Positions 34,150 through 44,199 are shown, counted from the stretch's first letter. The stretch: 64,000 bases of DNA from DAHUXT01 sp036273675 (GCA_036273675.1 DASUHD010000001.1:27652-91651), one strand, 5' to 3'. The notes: a model not told the origin generated them from the letters alone. A program made the numbers and translations.

Positions 34150-34319
34150 GCGCTTCCTCCAAGCCGCTGGCCACAGCGATCCGCTTCCGTCGCTGTCCGC
34201 GAAGTGCGCCAGGTTACTGAGACGCTGGCTTGCAGCAGAAGCATACGCGATTTGATGACGAGGAACAAGTGGAGATGCTCAACGTGCTCGCCAACGGTGG
34301 GATAGGCGTGAGAATGCTG

Positions 34320-37300
34320 TCAGTCTTCGCCCAGGCGCAGCGCCTTGCCCAGCCCAATGGTTGCCGCATACCGCGCCGCAATGACCAGCGCCAGCACAAA
34401 CGCCACGATCAGCGCGCCATAGAACACGCCAATCGACGACCAGTTGGCCACGAGTACATAGCCGGGAACGCCTACCGCGGCCGGATCGACGGCGGTATCG
34501 CTAAATGTCAGATACGGCGTGGTCGCCGTCGTCAGGATCAGCCCGAGGAGCGTTCCGCCAAGCAGCCCAAAGAGATAGACCACCATCTGCTCGCCGAGCA
34601 GCAGCCCCGTCAACTGGCGGTTGGTCATGCCGAGCGTGCGGAAGATAGCAAACTGCGTCGTGCGCTGGCGCGCCGCCAGCACCGCCTGCGACAGACTCCC
34701 CAGCACGGCCAGCAGCGCTGCCGTCACCGCCCCGATCAGCAGTAGTCCGCGCATGCCACCTGTGACTGGATTATCCTCGGCCTGCTGCAAATCCTGCTGA
34801 TAGTTTTCGACGGTGTTGAGCGAGAGATCGAACTGCTCGCGGTCGAGCGCCTGCCGCGTCGAGGCGCTCAAGCCTGCGCTGGTGCGCACCCAGAACTCAT
34901 TCGGACCAACAAGCGCGGCGGAATCCGAGCGCGCCGCGATGGCGTTATCGAGATCGTCCAGGTCGGCGACGACGAAACCGCCGGGCGCGCGGGTAGGATA
35001 GAGGGTTGGAAACTCCTGCACGATGGCGCTCACCAGAAATGTGGGTGCGTCCGATTCAACATCGGGAAGATCGAGTTGGAAGCGCTCACCGACATGCAGA
35101 TGTAGTTGCTGGGCAAATGTCGTACTGACGAGCGCGCGTAGCGGATGGGCGCTTGTGCCAATCGTTGCAGGATCAGCCACAGGTGAGGCCGCCAGTTGAC
35201 GCATCAGCGCGGGCAGCGATTGCGAGGCATAGTCGGCGCGCCAGGCGTGGGAATTGACGGCTCCCGCAAAGGTTGGCGCATCAACTCCCAGTAACTCGGC
35301 TGGCTGCGCCCCCAGGTCTAGTGACGTTCTGCCAGCCGTGCGATAGAGCGGCGTGGCAGCCATGACACCGGGCAGCTTCTTGAGCTGCGCCACATACGAA
35401 TCCGTGTTCTTCACGGCGATTGGCAGGGTGGTCATCAAGCGGAAGTCGGCTCCCGCCGCGTAGGCAGTACGATCCTGGACATTCCGCGCCAGGGAGGCGT
35501 CGAAGGTGAGGGCGAATAGCCCCAGGCCCACCGCCAGCACCAGCAGCAGGATCATGCGCGCATAGCGGGTGGGGGCGCGCTCGATCTGCGCGAAGGCGAG
35601 CAGCGCCGTGAGGCCGCGGCCAAGGCTGGCGAAGCGCGACCCCAGGCGGGCAGCCAGCGGGACCAGCCGGAGCAGCAGCAGCCCACCGGCCAGGAGCAGC
35701 AGCACGGGCGTGATGAGCAAGAGCGGGCTATTGGCCTGGCCGCCAAGCTCCAGCCGCGTGTTCGTGCCACCAAACTGGCTCAAATCGAGATAGCCGACGA
35801 GGCAGAGCAGGGCCAGCCCGACATCGAGGTAGGCACGGCGCCAGAACGGCTGGCGCGATGGCCGCGCCATCTCACGCCGAAAGGCCAGCACGTCGAGCCG
35901 CGCGGTCCGCAGGGTGGAGATAGTCACCACCGCAATCGCCAGCGCCGCGCCGACGAGCGCGGGAAGAATGACCAGCGAAGGCGTGGCTACGCGGGTGATA
36001 TAGCCGACGAGCGAGATGCCACCGGCCCCCGTCCCGCCGCCACTGGCCGATATGGGTCCGGGTAGGAACAAATGAATCACCAGCAGGGCCAGCGCGACCG
36101 CCAGAAACGGGCTGGCGATCGCTGCGAGTAGCCCCAGTATCGTGCTCTGTGTGGTGAAGATACCAAGCAGCTGGATGCCGCTGATACCGCGACTCTTCAG
36201 CGTCGCGATCTGCTGGCTCTGTTGCTCGATGAGAAGCGCCGCCATCGCAGCCACGAAGAGCAGCGCCACGCCAACGACCTGCGCGGCGATCACATAGAGC
36301 GGCAGCAAAATCAGGCTCAACTGCTGCTGAGCGCTCTGGATGATCTGGTCAAGCGCGCCCACTGTCTGCACGCTGTTCCGGTTGAAGTTACCCGTCGGCC
36401 CGTTGCCGACATTACCAAGATTGCCCTGAATCTGAACGGTCACCTGGTTGCGGAAGGCAATAACGCCGTTGGCGACATTGGCCATATTATCGGTGGTAAT
36501 GCGGTTCGGGTTGGCATAGTAGACCCACGTCTGCGTCATGCTGACGCCGTCGTAGGGTTGGTTGTGCGCCAGCGCTGAGAAGAAGCTCTCAGTGGTGGTG
36601 AGAATTGGGTAGATGGGCGGCACGTAGTTCAACGCATCCTTCAGGGCTGATGGATTGCTGAAGCTGAGGCCATTCCAGAAGGGGTCGTGGGGGTTCACCG
36701 GCTCGAAGATGGCGGTGATTGTGCCTCTGACAACGGTGCGAATCGGATTCTGGACAAAATACTGGCCTGTCAGCGCCGAGAGCATGATCGGCCCGCCCAC
36801 GGAGACATGCCAATCGTCGGCCATTTCGCGAGTAATCATCACCTGAATCGGCTGACCCGCGTCAGCCGCTGACGGCGTCTGTGGAGGAATGCCCTGGACG
36901 ATATGCAGGTAGGGCCGCAATGCCGCAAAGTCGAAGCCTTGCAGATGCGCCTGCGCGGTGTTGTTGAAGCCGCCGAACTTGTGCGACCCCGCCTGATCCA
37001 GACTGAGCAGGCCACTGGTAAGATAGATGGTCGGGTGGGGAGCGCTGAAGGGGGCCAGGTAACTATCAGCCAGGCGTCCTACGTCGCGAGTGATTCCGTC
37101 ATTGAGCGCCCGGTCGACGGTTGGGGTGCTCATGATGACCTGCATGTTGCTCTGCAACGAATCGGCGCGAGCCATGGCGTTTTGCAGCTGGATGTTTGGG
37201 ACGATGGTGTTGTAGAGCGGCACGGTACTGATAAGGACATCAGCCACTAGGATGCCAATGGCGACGACAAGCAGCAGCCAGCGCGTGTGTGACGCCCGGA

Positions 37301-37445
37301 GCAGCGCCAGCCGCACCGCGGAGAAGACGCCAGCCCCTTGCGCGCGCCAGGCTGCGTCGGACGATCCGACCGCTGACATGCCGCTCCACATCTCGCTCGG
37401 CTCGCTCCCAGACGGGCCACGCCGGGGAGCCTCATCCAGGCGCAT
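34320..37445 (-). CDS. FtsX-type ABC transporter permease, copy A
   Basis: A 1041-residue permease with the long-form FtsX/MacB-like plan. An N-terminal span (RWLLLVVAIGILVADVL) at about 55-75 is followed by a ~300-residue outside domain. Three further spans (LILLPLYVIAAQVVGVALLF and on) form the first FtsX core, a middle group of spans is at about 540-670, a second outside domain follows, and the last FtsX core lies at about 895-1035 (GLLLIGAVTAALLAVLGSLSQAV; RTTQFAIFRTLGMTNRQL). These permeases work with a LolD/MacB-like ATPase on lipids, peptides or lipoproteins. The protein is a paralogue of the 38496 permease. The ATG follows TAGGAG. Confidence 0.85.
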   Translation of the reverse strand: MRLDEAPRRGPSGSEPSEMWSGMSAVGSSDAAWRAQGAGVFSAVRLALLRASHTRWLLLVVAIGILVADVLISTVPLYNTIVPNIQLQNAMARADSLQSNMQVIMSTPTVDRALNDGITRDVGRLADSYLAPFSAPHPTIYLTSGLLSLDQAGSHKFGGFNNTAQAHLQGFDFAALRPYLHIVQGIPPQTPSAADAGQPIQVMITREMADDWHVSVGGPIMLSALTGQYFVQNPIRTVVRGTITAIFEPVNPHDPFWNGLSFSNPSALKDALNYVPPIYPILTTTESFFSALAHNQPYDGVSMTQTWVYYANPNRITTDNMANVANGVIAFRNQVTVQIQGNLGNVGNGPTGNFNRNSVQTVGALDQIIQSAQQQLSLILLPLYVIAAQVVGVALLFVAAMAALLIEQQSQQIATLKSRGISGIQLLGIFTTQSTILGLLAAIASPFLAVALALLVIHLFLPGPISASGGGTGAGGISLVGYITRVATPSLVILPALVGAALAIAVVTISTLRTARLDVLAFRREMARPSRQPFWRRAYLDVGLALLCLVGYLDLSQFGGTNTRLELGGQANSPLLLITPVLLLLAGGLLLLRLVPLAARLGSRFASLGRGLTALLAFAQIERAPTRYARMILLLVLAVGLGLFALTFDASLARNVQDRTAYAAGADFRLMTTLPIAVKNTDSYVAQLKKLPGVMAATPLYRTAGRTSLDLGAQPAELLGVDAPTFAGAVNSHAWRADYASQSLPALMRQLAASPVADPATIGTSAHPLRALVSTTFAQQLHLHVGERFQLDLPDVESDAPTFLVSAIVQEFPTLYPTRAPGGFVVADLDDLDNAIAARSDSAALVGPNEFWVRTSAGLSASTRQALDREQFDLSLNTVENYQQDLQQAEDNPVTGGMRGLLLIGAVTAALLAVLGSLSQAVLAARQRTTQFAIFRTLGMTNRQLTGLLLGEQMVVYLFGLLGGTLLGLILTTATTPYLTFSDTAVDPAAVGVPGYVLVANWSSIGVFYGALIVAFVLALVIAARYAATIGLGKALRLGED

Positions 37446-37558
37446 GCGCCACTCCTATTCACCAACAGATTGATGAGGCATGTATCAGGCGCTAGTCTCA
37501 GACGCCAATAGCATGAAACGCGGAGCAGGAGGGCGCCATTGCCATGACGTGCTCAGGC

Positions 37559-38431
37559 TCATTGGCGTGGCGGCGTATGCCCATTCCGCTCTGGCAGACC
37601 GGCGGGCCAAAGCTCGATGTGATCGCCCGCTAGATGGACCCGCGCCCGCCCGCCAAAGGGAACCGCTTCGAGCAGCGGCCGGGGGATTTGCAGGCGACCG
37701 ACGCCGTCGATGATGACCGTCTCCTCGGCTTCCTCCGCATGCACCACCTCGGTGCTGGTGCGCCCGTCGCGGATAGCCACCGAACGGTCCATCGCCGACG
37801 CCACCATCTGATCGTGTGTCACGATCACCGTCGTCAGATTCAGCTCGGCGTTGAGCTGGCGGAGCAGCAGCAAGACCTCACGCGCTGTGACGCTATCAAG
37901 CTCTCCGGTTGGCTCGTCGGCCAGCAACAGTTGCGGCTCGTTCGCCAGCGCCACCGCCAGCGCGCCACGCTGCTGCTCGCCCCCCGAGAGACGGTCGGGA
38001 CGATAGCCCACGCGGTCGCCCAGGCCCACGAGTTCCAGCAGACGACGCGCGCGCTTGCGACGCAGGCCAGCAGGGTAGCCCGCCAGCACCATGGGCGCCA
38101 GCACATTATCGAGCAGGGTCAGATCGCTGAAGAGATTGCGACTGGTCTGCTGCCAGACATGGCCAACAATGCGGCGGCGGTAGTAGATACGCTCGCGTCC
38201 ACTCAGGCGGGAGAGGTCGATTCCGGCGACGGAGCAGCGGCCCGCGCTTGGCTCGTCGAGTCCGCCGAGAATGTTGAGCAGGGTGCTCTTGCCCGCGCCG
38301 GATGGCCCGACCAACGCCAGCATTTCGCCGCGCGGCACATGCAGATCAAGCCCCTGAAGCGCGACCACTTCCAGGTCCGCCGATTTGTAGATTTTAACGA
38401 GATTCGCACTCTCGACGAGCAACTCTGCCAC
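37559..38431 (-). CDS. ABC transporter ATPase with AbrB-like C-terminal extension
   Basis: A 290-residue ATPase of the LolD/MacB class. Walker A is GPSGAGKST, the Q-loop region is VWQQTSRNLF, the signature LSGGEQQR, Walker B LLLADEPTGELD, and the H-loop VTHDQ. After the usual end (about 235) come about 40 extra residues, VIIDGVGRLQIPRPLLEAV, then GRARVHLAGDHIELWPA, which read like a SpoVT/AbrB swapped-hairpin domain. It lies between two paralogous FtsX-type permeases on the same strand (gaps of 113 and 64 bases), so it is probably the shared motor. It works at the inner face of the membrane. Its substrate is not known. Confidence 0.88.
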   Translation of the reverse strand: MAELLVESANLVKIYKSADLEVVALQGLDLHVPRGEMLALVGPSGAGKSTLLNILGGLDEPSAGRCSVAGIDLSRLSGRERIYYRRRIVGHVWQQTSRNLFSDLTLLDNVLAPMVLAGYPAGLRRKRARRLLELVGLGDRVGYRPDRLSGGEQQRGALAVALANEPQLLLADEPTGELDSVTAREVLLLLRQLNAELNLTTVIVTHDQMVASAMDRSVAIRDGRTSTEVVHAEEAEETVIIDGVGRLQIPRPLLEAVPFGGRARVHLAGDHIELWPAGLPERNGHTPPRQ

Positions 38432-38495
38432 GACTCTCTATCCCTTCTCGCCAGCCTCAGTCTCCGGGTAGCACATGAAGAATCCAGATAACCGA

Positions 38496-41468
38496 CTAGT
38501 CTTCACCCAGGCGCAATGCCTTGCCCAGGCCGATGGTTGCCGAGTAGCGCGCCGCGATGGCCAGCGCCACGATAAATGCCACGATCAGCGCGCCAAAGAA
38601 TAGTCCGATGGCGGGCCAGTTCGCAATCAGCACATATGGAGGCACGCCGATCTTGGTTGGATCAACCGTAGAATCGCTAAACGTCAAGTACGGCCAGGTC
38701 GCCGTCGTCAGGATAAGACCCAACAGAGTGCCGCCAAGCAGCCCGAAGAGATAGACGACGGTCTGCTCGCCGAGCAAGAGTCGCGTCAGCTGACTGTTGG
38801 CCATGCCGAGCGTGCGGAAGATGGCAAACTGCGTGGTGCGCTGGCGCGCCGACATTACCGCCTGCGCCAGACTACCCAGGACGGCCAGCAACACGGCGGT
38901 GAACGCGCCAATCAGCAAGAGGCCGCTCATGCCGCCATTGGTCGGGTTGGACTCCGCCAGACGCATGTCGTCGCGCAGGCTGTCAAGCGAGTTGATCGAG
39001 AGATCATTGCTCTGGCGGTCGAGCTCGTGCATCAGGGCGGTATGCTGGGTCGCGTTGCTGGTGGTGCGCAGCCAGAACTCGTTCGGCCCGATCAGCGCGC
39101 TCGGCTCCGCATTCGCGGTGATGACGGACTCCAGATCGTTCAGATCGAGTACGATGAAGCCCCCTGGCGCGCCGTTCGGATAAAGCGTCGGGAAGTCGTG
39201 TACGATTGCCCCGGCAGTGAACGGGATTGTGCTGAATGGGATATCAGAAATTCCTAGCTGGAAGTGCGAGCCAACCTTCAGCCGCAGCTGCTGGGCCAGC
39301 GTATCACTCACAATGGCCCAGGTATAGGACGGCGGGCCACCCAGATTCCGATGCGCCCGCAACTGCGACATCAGCGTGGGCAGCGATTGCGAGGCGTAGT
39401 CGGAGCGCCATGAGACTGGGTTGGCGACGCTCGCGAATGTCGTCGAGTCAACTCCCAGCATATCTACTGCGAGATTGCCCACATTCGGCGACAAGCTGCT
39501 ATTGGTGCGATAGAGCGCCGTCGCGTTCGTGACGCCAGGCATCGTCTTGAGATGCGCGATGTACGATCCCGTGTCTTTCGTATTGATCTGCGGGTTGAGC
39601 ATCAGGCGAACATCCGCGCCCGCCGCGTAGGTCGTACGGTCGTGGACATTCTGCTTGAGCGAGGCGTCGAAGGTAAGGGCGAATAGCCCCAGACCCACAG
39701 CCAGCACCAGCAGGAGGGTCATCCGCGAGTAGCGGGCGGGTGTGCGCTCGATCTGCGCGAAGGCAAGCATCGAGATGATGCCGCGCCCGCGACTGGCGAT
39801 ACGTGCGCCCAGGCCAGCCGCCAGCGGGAACAGCCGCAAGAGCAGCAGTCCGCCGGAGAGCAGGAGCAGCGCTGGCGTAATGAGTAGGAGGGGGCTATTG
39901 CCCTGGCTGCCGAGTATCAGCCGTGTCTCGGTGCCGCCGAATTGCCCCAGTTCGAGGTAGCCAACGAGGCAGAGCAGCGCCAGCCCAACATCGAGGTAGG
40001 CGCGGCGCCAGAACGGCTTACGCGAGGGCCGCGCCATCTCGCGGCGGAACGCCAGCACATCCAGCCGCGCCGCCTGCCACGCCGAGAAGGTGACAACCGC
40101 GACGCCAAGCACGCCACCAATGATGGCGGGCAGAATCACCAACTGGGGTGAGGCAATGTTCGTGATGTAGGACGCGCCAGACGATGTCACACCGGGAAGA
40201 AAATAGTGAATGAGCGCCAGCGCCAGCGCCACCGCCAGAAACGGCCCGGCGATCACCGCCAGCAGGCCAAGCAGCGCGCTCTGCGTGCCAAAGATGCCGA
40301 GCAGCTGCACGCCGCTGGTACCACGACTCTTGAGCGTCGCGATCTCCTGGCTCTGATATTCAATCAGCAGGCCCGCCATCGCGGCGACGAAGAGCAGCGC
40401 CAGGCCAACGATCTGCGCGGCGATGACATAGAGCGGTAGCGCAATCAGGCTCAACTGCTGCTCGACGCTCTGGATGATCTGGTCTAGCCCGCCGAGTGTC
40501 ACGACATTGGCGACACCGGTGGTCCCCTGAATATCGGAGGTTAAGTACGTACGAAAAGAGATTACGTCGTTGACGATAGTATCCATGTTGCCGGTGGTAA
40601 TTTTATTGAGATCGGCGTAGTAGATCCAGTTCTGCGTCATCCCGGCACCCGTGAAGGCGTTGAATGCCTGGAAAAAGCTATCGTTCGTCGTGAGGATTGG
40701 ATAGACGGTTGGCGCGCTGTCGCCGCGCTCAGCGGCAAGGCTCAGTCCGTTCCAGAAGGGGTCGGTAGTGTTGATCGGCTCGAAAATACCGGTGATGGCG
40801 CCGGTGCGAATGACGGATGAGTCGCCCAGCGCGGCGACGGTCACCGTCTGCCCAACCGTAAGATGCCACTCGTCCGCCATCTCTTTGGTGACGATCACTT
40901 GAATGGGCTGGCCAGCGGACGCGGTCTCTGGCGGGCCGCCCGCCACGAAATGCACATACGGGCTCATCGTCGGATAGTCGAATGCCAGCATCCGCGCCTC
41001 GGCCATGTTGCCAACCGTGCCAAACGTATGCGTGCCAGCCTGCTTCAGATTCATCAGGCCGCTCGAAAGGTAGAGAGTGGGATGCGGCGTGCTGAAGGGG
41101 GTGAGATAGCCATTCGCCTCATTCTGGACCGAGAGGTCGAGCTGATGGTTGATTTGCTGGCTGATCGTGTCGCTACGGATGCTTATTTGCATGTTGCGCT
41201 GCAACGAGTCGGCAGAGGCAAGCGTATTTTGCAGCTGAACATCTGAGACGAGGGTATTGTAGAGCGGCACGGTGCAGATGAGGACGTCCGCCACGAGGAT
41301 GCCAAGGGCCACCACGAGCAGCAGCCAGCGTGTGTGCGCGGCGCGCAGCAGCGCCAACCGTGCGGCAGAGAAGAGTCCCGCGCGACGCGCCTGCCAGGTT
41401 GCGCCGGGGGGCAACGCCGATGGCGACTCTGTCTGCTGGCCACTACGCGAAGCCTCATCCAGACGCAT
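38496..41468 (-). CDS. FtsX-type ABC transporter permease, copy B
   Basis: A 990-residue permease with the same order of parts as the 34320 copy: N-terminal span (LLLVVALGILVADVL), outside domain, three-span core, middle spans, second outside domain and final FtsX core. The spans and the loops RRAYLDVGLALLCLVGYL and RTTQFAIFRTLGMAN are almost identical between the two proteins, while the outside domains differ more. It should pair with the ATPase at 37559, perhaps as a heterodimer with the other permease. The start at 41468 has AAGGAG six bases upstream; the frame runs seven codons further. It is first in its operon, behind promoter 41593-41622. Confidence 0.85.
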   Translation of the reverse strand: MRLDEASRSGQQTESPSALPPGATWQARRAGLFSAARLALLRAAHTRWLLLVVALGILVADVLICTVPLYNTLVSDVQLQNTLASADSLQRNMQISIRSDTISQQINHQLDLSVQNEANGYLTPFSTPHPTLYLSSGLMNLKQAGTHTFGTVGNMAEARMLAFDYPTMSPYVHFVAGGPPETASAGQPIQVIVTKEMADEWHLTVGQTVTVAALGDSSVIRTGAITGIFEPINTTDPFWNGLSLAAERGDSAPTVYPILTTNDSFFQAFNAFTGAGMTQNWIYYADLNKITTGNMDTIVNDVISFRTYLTSDIQGTTGVANVVTLGGLDQIIQSVEQQLSLIALPLYVIAAQIVGLALLFVAAMAGLLIEYQSQEIATLKSRGTSGVQLLGIFGTQSALLGLLAVIAGPFLAVALALALIHYFLPGVTSSGASYITNIASPQLVILPAIIGGVLGVAVVTFSAWQAARLDVLAFRREMARPSRKPFWRRAYLDVGLALLCLVGYLELGQFGGTETRLILGSQGNSPLLLITPALLLLSGGLLLLRLFPLAAGLGARIASRGRGIISMLAFAQIERTPARYSRMTLLLVLAVGLGLFALTFDASLKQNVHDRTTYAAGADVRLMLNPQINTKDTGSYIAHLKTMPGVTNATALYRTNSSLSPNVGNLAVDMLGVDSTTFASVANPVSWRSDYASQSLPTLMSQLRAHRNLGGPPSYTWAIVSDTLAQQLRLKVGSHFQLGISDIPFSTIPFTAGAIVHDFPTLYPNGAPGGFIVLDLNDLESVITANAEPSALIGPNEFWLRTTSNATQHTALMHELDRQSNDLSINSLDSLRDDMRLAESNPTNGGMSGLLLIGAFTAVLLAVLGSLAQAVMSARQRTTQFAIFRTLGMANSQLTRLLLGEQTVVYLFGLLGGTLLGLILTTATWPYLTFSDSTVDPTKIGVPPYVLIANWPAIGLFFGALIVAFIVALAIAARYSATIGLGKALRLGED

Positions 41469-41592
41469 GTACCACTCCTTGTCTTGCAACCGAACTGGAG
41501 AACGGCGCAGCCTTTCGCACCCATGAGAGACTGGCGAGCCTCAAGCCTCAAGCCGTAACATCCCGCCTGTGTATGGGTGTCTCCGAGCGAGC

Positions 41593-41622
41593 ATGATACC
41601 AGTCTTGGGTAGAGACGCGCAA
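41593..41622 (-). promoter_or_regulatory. Sigma70-type promoter of the permease operon
   Basis: On the minus strand, -35 TTGCGC (41617-41622) and -10 TATCAT (41593-41598) are 18 bases apart, 125 bases upstream of the first permease gene. Confidence 0.5.
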
Positions 41623-41793
41623 GCAGCGCCTACTTTTCAGCATATGCCTCAGCATACACCTCCATCGTCTGTTGCTCAGTGTACCGCGCCGAAGGGTACC
41701 GCGTCGGGGAAATGGGAGCGTTGTCTGGCCGCGGGACAGCATCGGGTGGCGAGGAGGCGCCTGATCTGATCCACGTAGCCATTGAAGCGGCGC

Positions 41794-41838
41794 CAAAAAC
41801 ATGCAAGCCCCCTTCCCATGACAGGAGTGGGGCTTGCA
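41794..41838 (-). terminator. Intrinsic terminator of the XRE/TPR gene
   Basis: TGCAAGCCCC (41802-41811) pairs exactly with GGGGCTTGCA (41829-41838). On the minus strand it is followed by TGTTTTTGG. It lies 72 bases after the XRE gene stop. Confidence 0.75.
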
Positions 41839-41909
41839 GAACGGACGCTGGTATCGCACGAATCAGACGACGAGAGGCATCTGAGATCGTCTGCGGTGTG
41901 AGGCGCTCG

Positions 41910-43265
41910 CTATCCGGCGATCACCGGGGAATGGCCACTGAGCTGCCAGGCTTTTCTGAGCAGTTTCAATGCTTTATCACCCTGGCCGCGTCGCTCGAGG
42001 AACTCACTGTAGCGCGCGTAGGCGTCGCTTCTGGCCTGGATGGCTTCGGTGCTGTCGAGCAAGTCTGTCGCCTGCTTGAAGTTTTTCTCAGCGGCGGCAA
42101 AATCGTCCTGCGCCTCCTCCACATCTGCCAGCATCAGCAATGATTCGGCCAGGTCCACGGCATCATCAAGCTCATGCGAGAGCGCCAGGGCATGGGTCGC
42201 CGCCCTCGCTGCTTCCTCGATCCGCTTCTGCTTGACATAGACCGCTGCCAGCCCGCGTTCGGCTTCAGCAAGTCCCCGCGCATTCTCCTCCTGCTCAGCG
42301 ATCTGGTAGGCGTCCTCAAGGTTTTCGAGGGCCTCATCCAGTTGCCCAGACTGCGCGAAGGCGCTGCCGAGCCGAGTATGCACCTCGCCCATAATCCGCA
42401 TGTTATCGGCTACCTTGTAGCTTTCCATACTTTGGGTCGCCGCGAGTCTGGCTCGTGGGAAATCGCGCGCGGCAAGGTACGAATCGCAGAGCGTGGCATA
42501 GAGCGCGCCCAGCCGTGAGGGGTTGACAACGCTTTCACCCGTCTCAGCCGCCTGCTTGAGAATGTCAATCGCCATCGCGAAGTCACCGAGGAATCGGTAC
42601 TGGCTCCCGATATTGTAGAGAACGACAAAGCGGAATACGGGATCCTCGATCACACCGCGATCGATCGCTTCTTTGCAGTTCTTGTAGGCGTCCAGCGCCA
42701 GCTGGTACTTATGCATGAGGCCGAACGCGTGTCCAAGTTCCAGGCGCAGCCGCTCGACCAACTCCTGGTTGTTTGCCTTTTCGGCCAGCGGGATCGCTTC
42801 GAGGATAGCGCTACGCGCATCTTCGGGACGCCGCAACTCGAGGTAGCAGTATGCCTTGCGCCAGAGCATCTCAGCATGCTGAAGTGGCGTGAGCCGGGAG
42901 GTAGGCAGGCTCTGCAGCGATTCGAGCGCATCCTGTGATTGCCCCTGGCGCGCGAGAATTCGGGCATACAGGAGCCGTGCGTCCATCTCATCGCGTTCTT
43001 CTGTCGCTGCACTTCGTTCTATTGGCGCTGTGTGTGGAATGTCGATGTCGCCATCGTCACGCAACAGGTCGGATAACGGGACACGCAGACGCTCGGAAAG
43101 CTTTTCGAGCGCGCCGAGGCTGGGTCTGATCTGTCCGCGCTCGACCGCCGAAATGTACGAAACGCTGAAACGTTGCTGCGCGACTTCCGACTGAGTCAAG
43201 TTGCGCGCGAGTCGCGCTTTGCGCAGACGTTGGCCCAGTCGCACTGCTGCTGCATCGGGTGGCAT
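41910..43265 (-). CDS. XRE-family regulator with TPR repeats
   Basis: A 451-residue regulator. Residues 9-72 form a classic XRE helix-turn-helix (LGQRLRKARLARNLTQSEVA ... YISAVERGQIRPSLGALEKLSERL). A linker follows to about 105 and then about eight TPR-type helical pairs, in which A/G at position 8 and A at position 20 recur. This is the plan of peptide-responsive or self-contained regulators similar to RRNPP proteins. The start at 43265 follows AAGGAG by ten bases; a longer frame reaches 43463 but reads like non-coding DNA. A perfect inverted repeat at 43289-43317 lies just before it, so autoregulation is likely. The ligand is unknown. Confidence 0.85.
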   Translation of the reverse strand: MPPDAAAVRLGQRLRKARLARNLTQSEVAQQRFSVSYISAVERGQIRPSLGALEKLSERLRVPLSDLLRDDGDIDIPHTAPIERSAATEERDEMDARLLYARILARQGQSQDALESLQSLPTSRLTPLQHAEMLWRKAYCYLELRRPEDARSAILEAIPLAEKANNQELVERLRLELGHAFGLMHKYQLALDAYKNCKEAIDRGVIEDPVFRFVVLYNIGSQYRFLGDFAMAIDILKQAAETGESVVNPSRLGALYATLCDSYLAARDFPRARLAATQSMESYKVADNMRIMGEVHTRLGSAFAQSGQLDEALENLEDAYQIAEQEENARGLAEAERGLAAVYVKQKRIEEAARAATHALALSHELDDAVDLAESLLMLADVEEAQDDFAAAEKNFKQATDLLDSTEAIQARSDAYARYSEFLERRGQGDKALKLLRKAWQLSGHSPVIAG

Positions 43266-44199
43266 ACCGCTGATTCTCCTTATGCACCTGTTTATTGCAC
43301 ATGAAGTGCAATAAACACTCCGCGCCTCCTGGCACGGGCCTTTGCCTTCGATGCGCCAGAAGGCGCCTAACACAAACAACCGCTTTGTCAAGTAGAAGCC
43401 ACTGGGCCTGGCGTGCGGTTGGCCAGATGCCAAGCCGCCCGCCTCGCCAGACACTGTTTTCACCTATGCGCTAACAGTAAGAAGTACATCCATTTTGCCG
43501 CGCAGTCAAGAGGTCACCCACTCGACTAGTACAATTGTAGCATATCTCTATTTTCAGTGCAGTGACAATAGTGCAATTCAGTAGAAGCAATGTAAAGCCC
43601 ACATGTCGTCCCTTCATGTAGTAAGCGACGCATCGCGTCGTCTTGTGCTATAGTCGCACTGATATTTCGTCACGATATAGGTAGAGATGAGTGCGATTCT
43701 CGTTAGGATCATGGTAAAATCTCTAACGCCTACTTGAGTTACCGATGAACCGCCCTGAACCTGGACCAGCCACCACAGATTCCTTCATCGGCGCCGATGC
43801 GCAACTCACGTCTCGATGTGAGACACGGTGACGCTGAGTGAGTTACAGTTAGTAGAAACGCCTCACCAAAGCAGTGCATCCATACTCCTCTACCGAGTCG
43901 TCTCATGCCAGAAACGGGTAGACAGTGCAAATATGGCAATGGCAGGCTACTTCGGTTCCTCTGACACCGCTCGCACTACAGACACAATTTGATTCAAACG
44001 TAGCGGCGGCCTACGTCTTTCAACCAGAGGTCATCCAGCCATCCTCGCGCCCAATGCCGGGGCCACCGCCCACGTGACACTCGGACTGCCTCGATTCCAC
44101 CGTGAGACGTGCTATATTCTTTCGCTTGTTTGCATGCGCACGATACCGCGCTGCAGTGGGAACGTGCGCACATTCGCCTGAAAGTCTCATAGATACGCG
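43266..44199. other. Long intergenic region
   Basis: The 934 bases between the XRE gene start and the pcrA stop are comparatively AT-rich in the centre (43500-43720). They hold the perfect inverted repeat at 43289-43317 and an 8-bp inverted repeat, TGCGCACG at 44135-44142 with its complement at 44163-44170, near the pcrA end. I see no coding region: the short open frames have no ribosome site. A small RNA or remote regulatory sites could be present but nothing marks them. Confidence 0.4.
43289..43317. promoter_or_regulatory. Perfect 12-bp inverted repeat, likely operator of the XRE gene
   Basis: TGTTTATTGCAC (43289-43300) and GTGCAATAAACA (43306-43317) flank a five-base centre. It lies 24 bases upstream of the XRE gene start, which places it in the mRNA leader or promoter. 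AT-rich arms and short centre fit an XRE-type dimer site. Confidence 0.6.

Larger units (their letters stand above)
41469..41909. other. Intergenic region with permease promoter and regulator terminator
   Basis: The 441 bases between the first permease gene and the XRE gene hold a promoter candidate (41593-41622) and the terminator of the XRE gene (41794-41838). No gene is called; the short frames here have no ribosome site. Confidence 0.5.

Noticed and set aside
43739..43939. Small gene in the long intergenic region
   Set aside because: No ribosome site, unlikely composition and no family.
44135..44170. Terminator of pcrA
   Set aside because: An 8-bp inverted repeat with a 20-base centre and no T-run is too weak to call.
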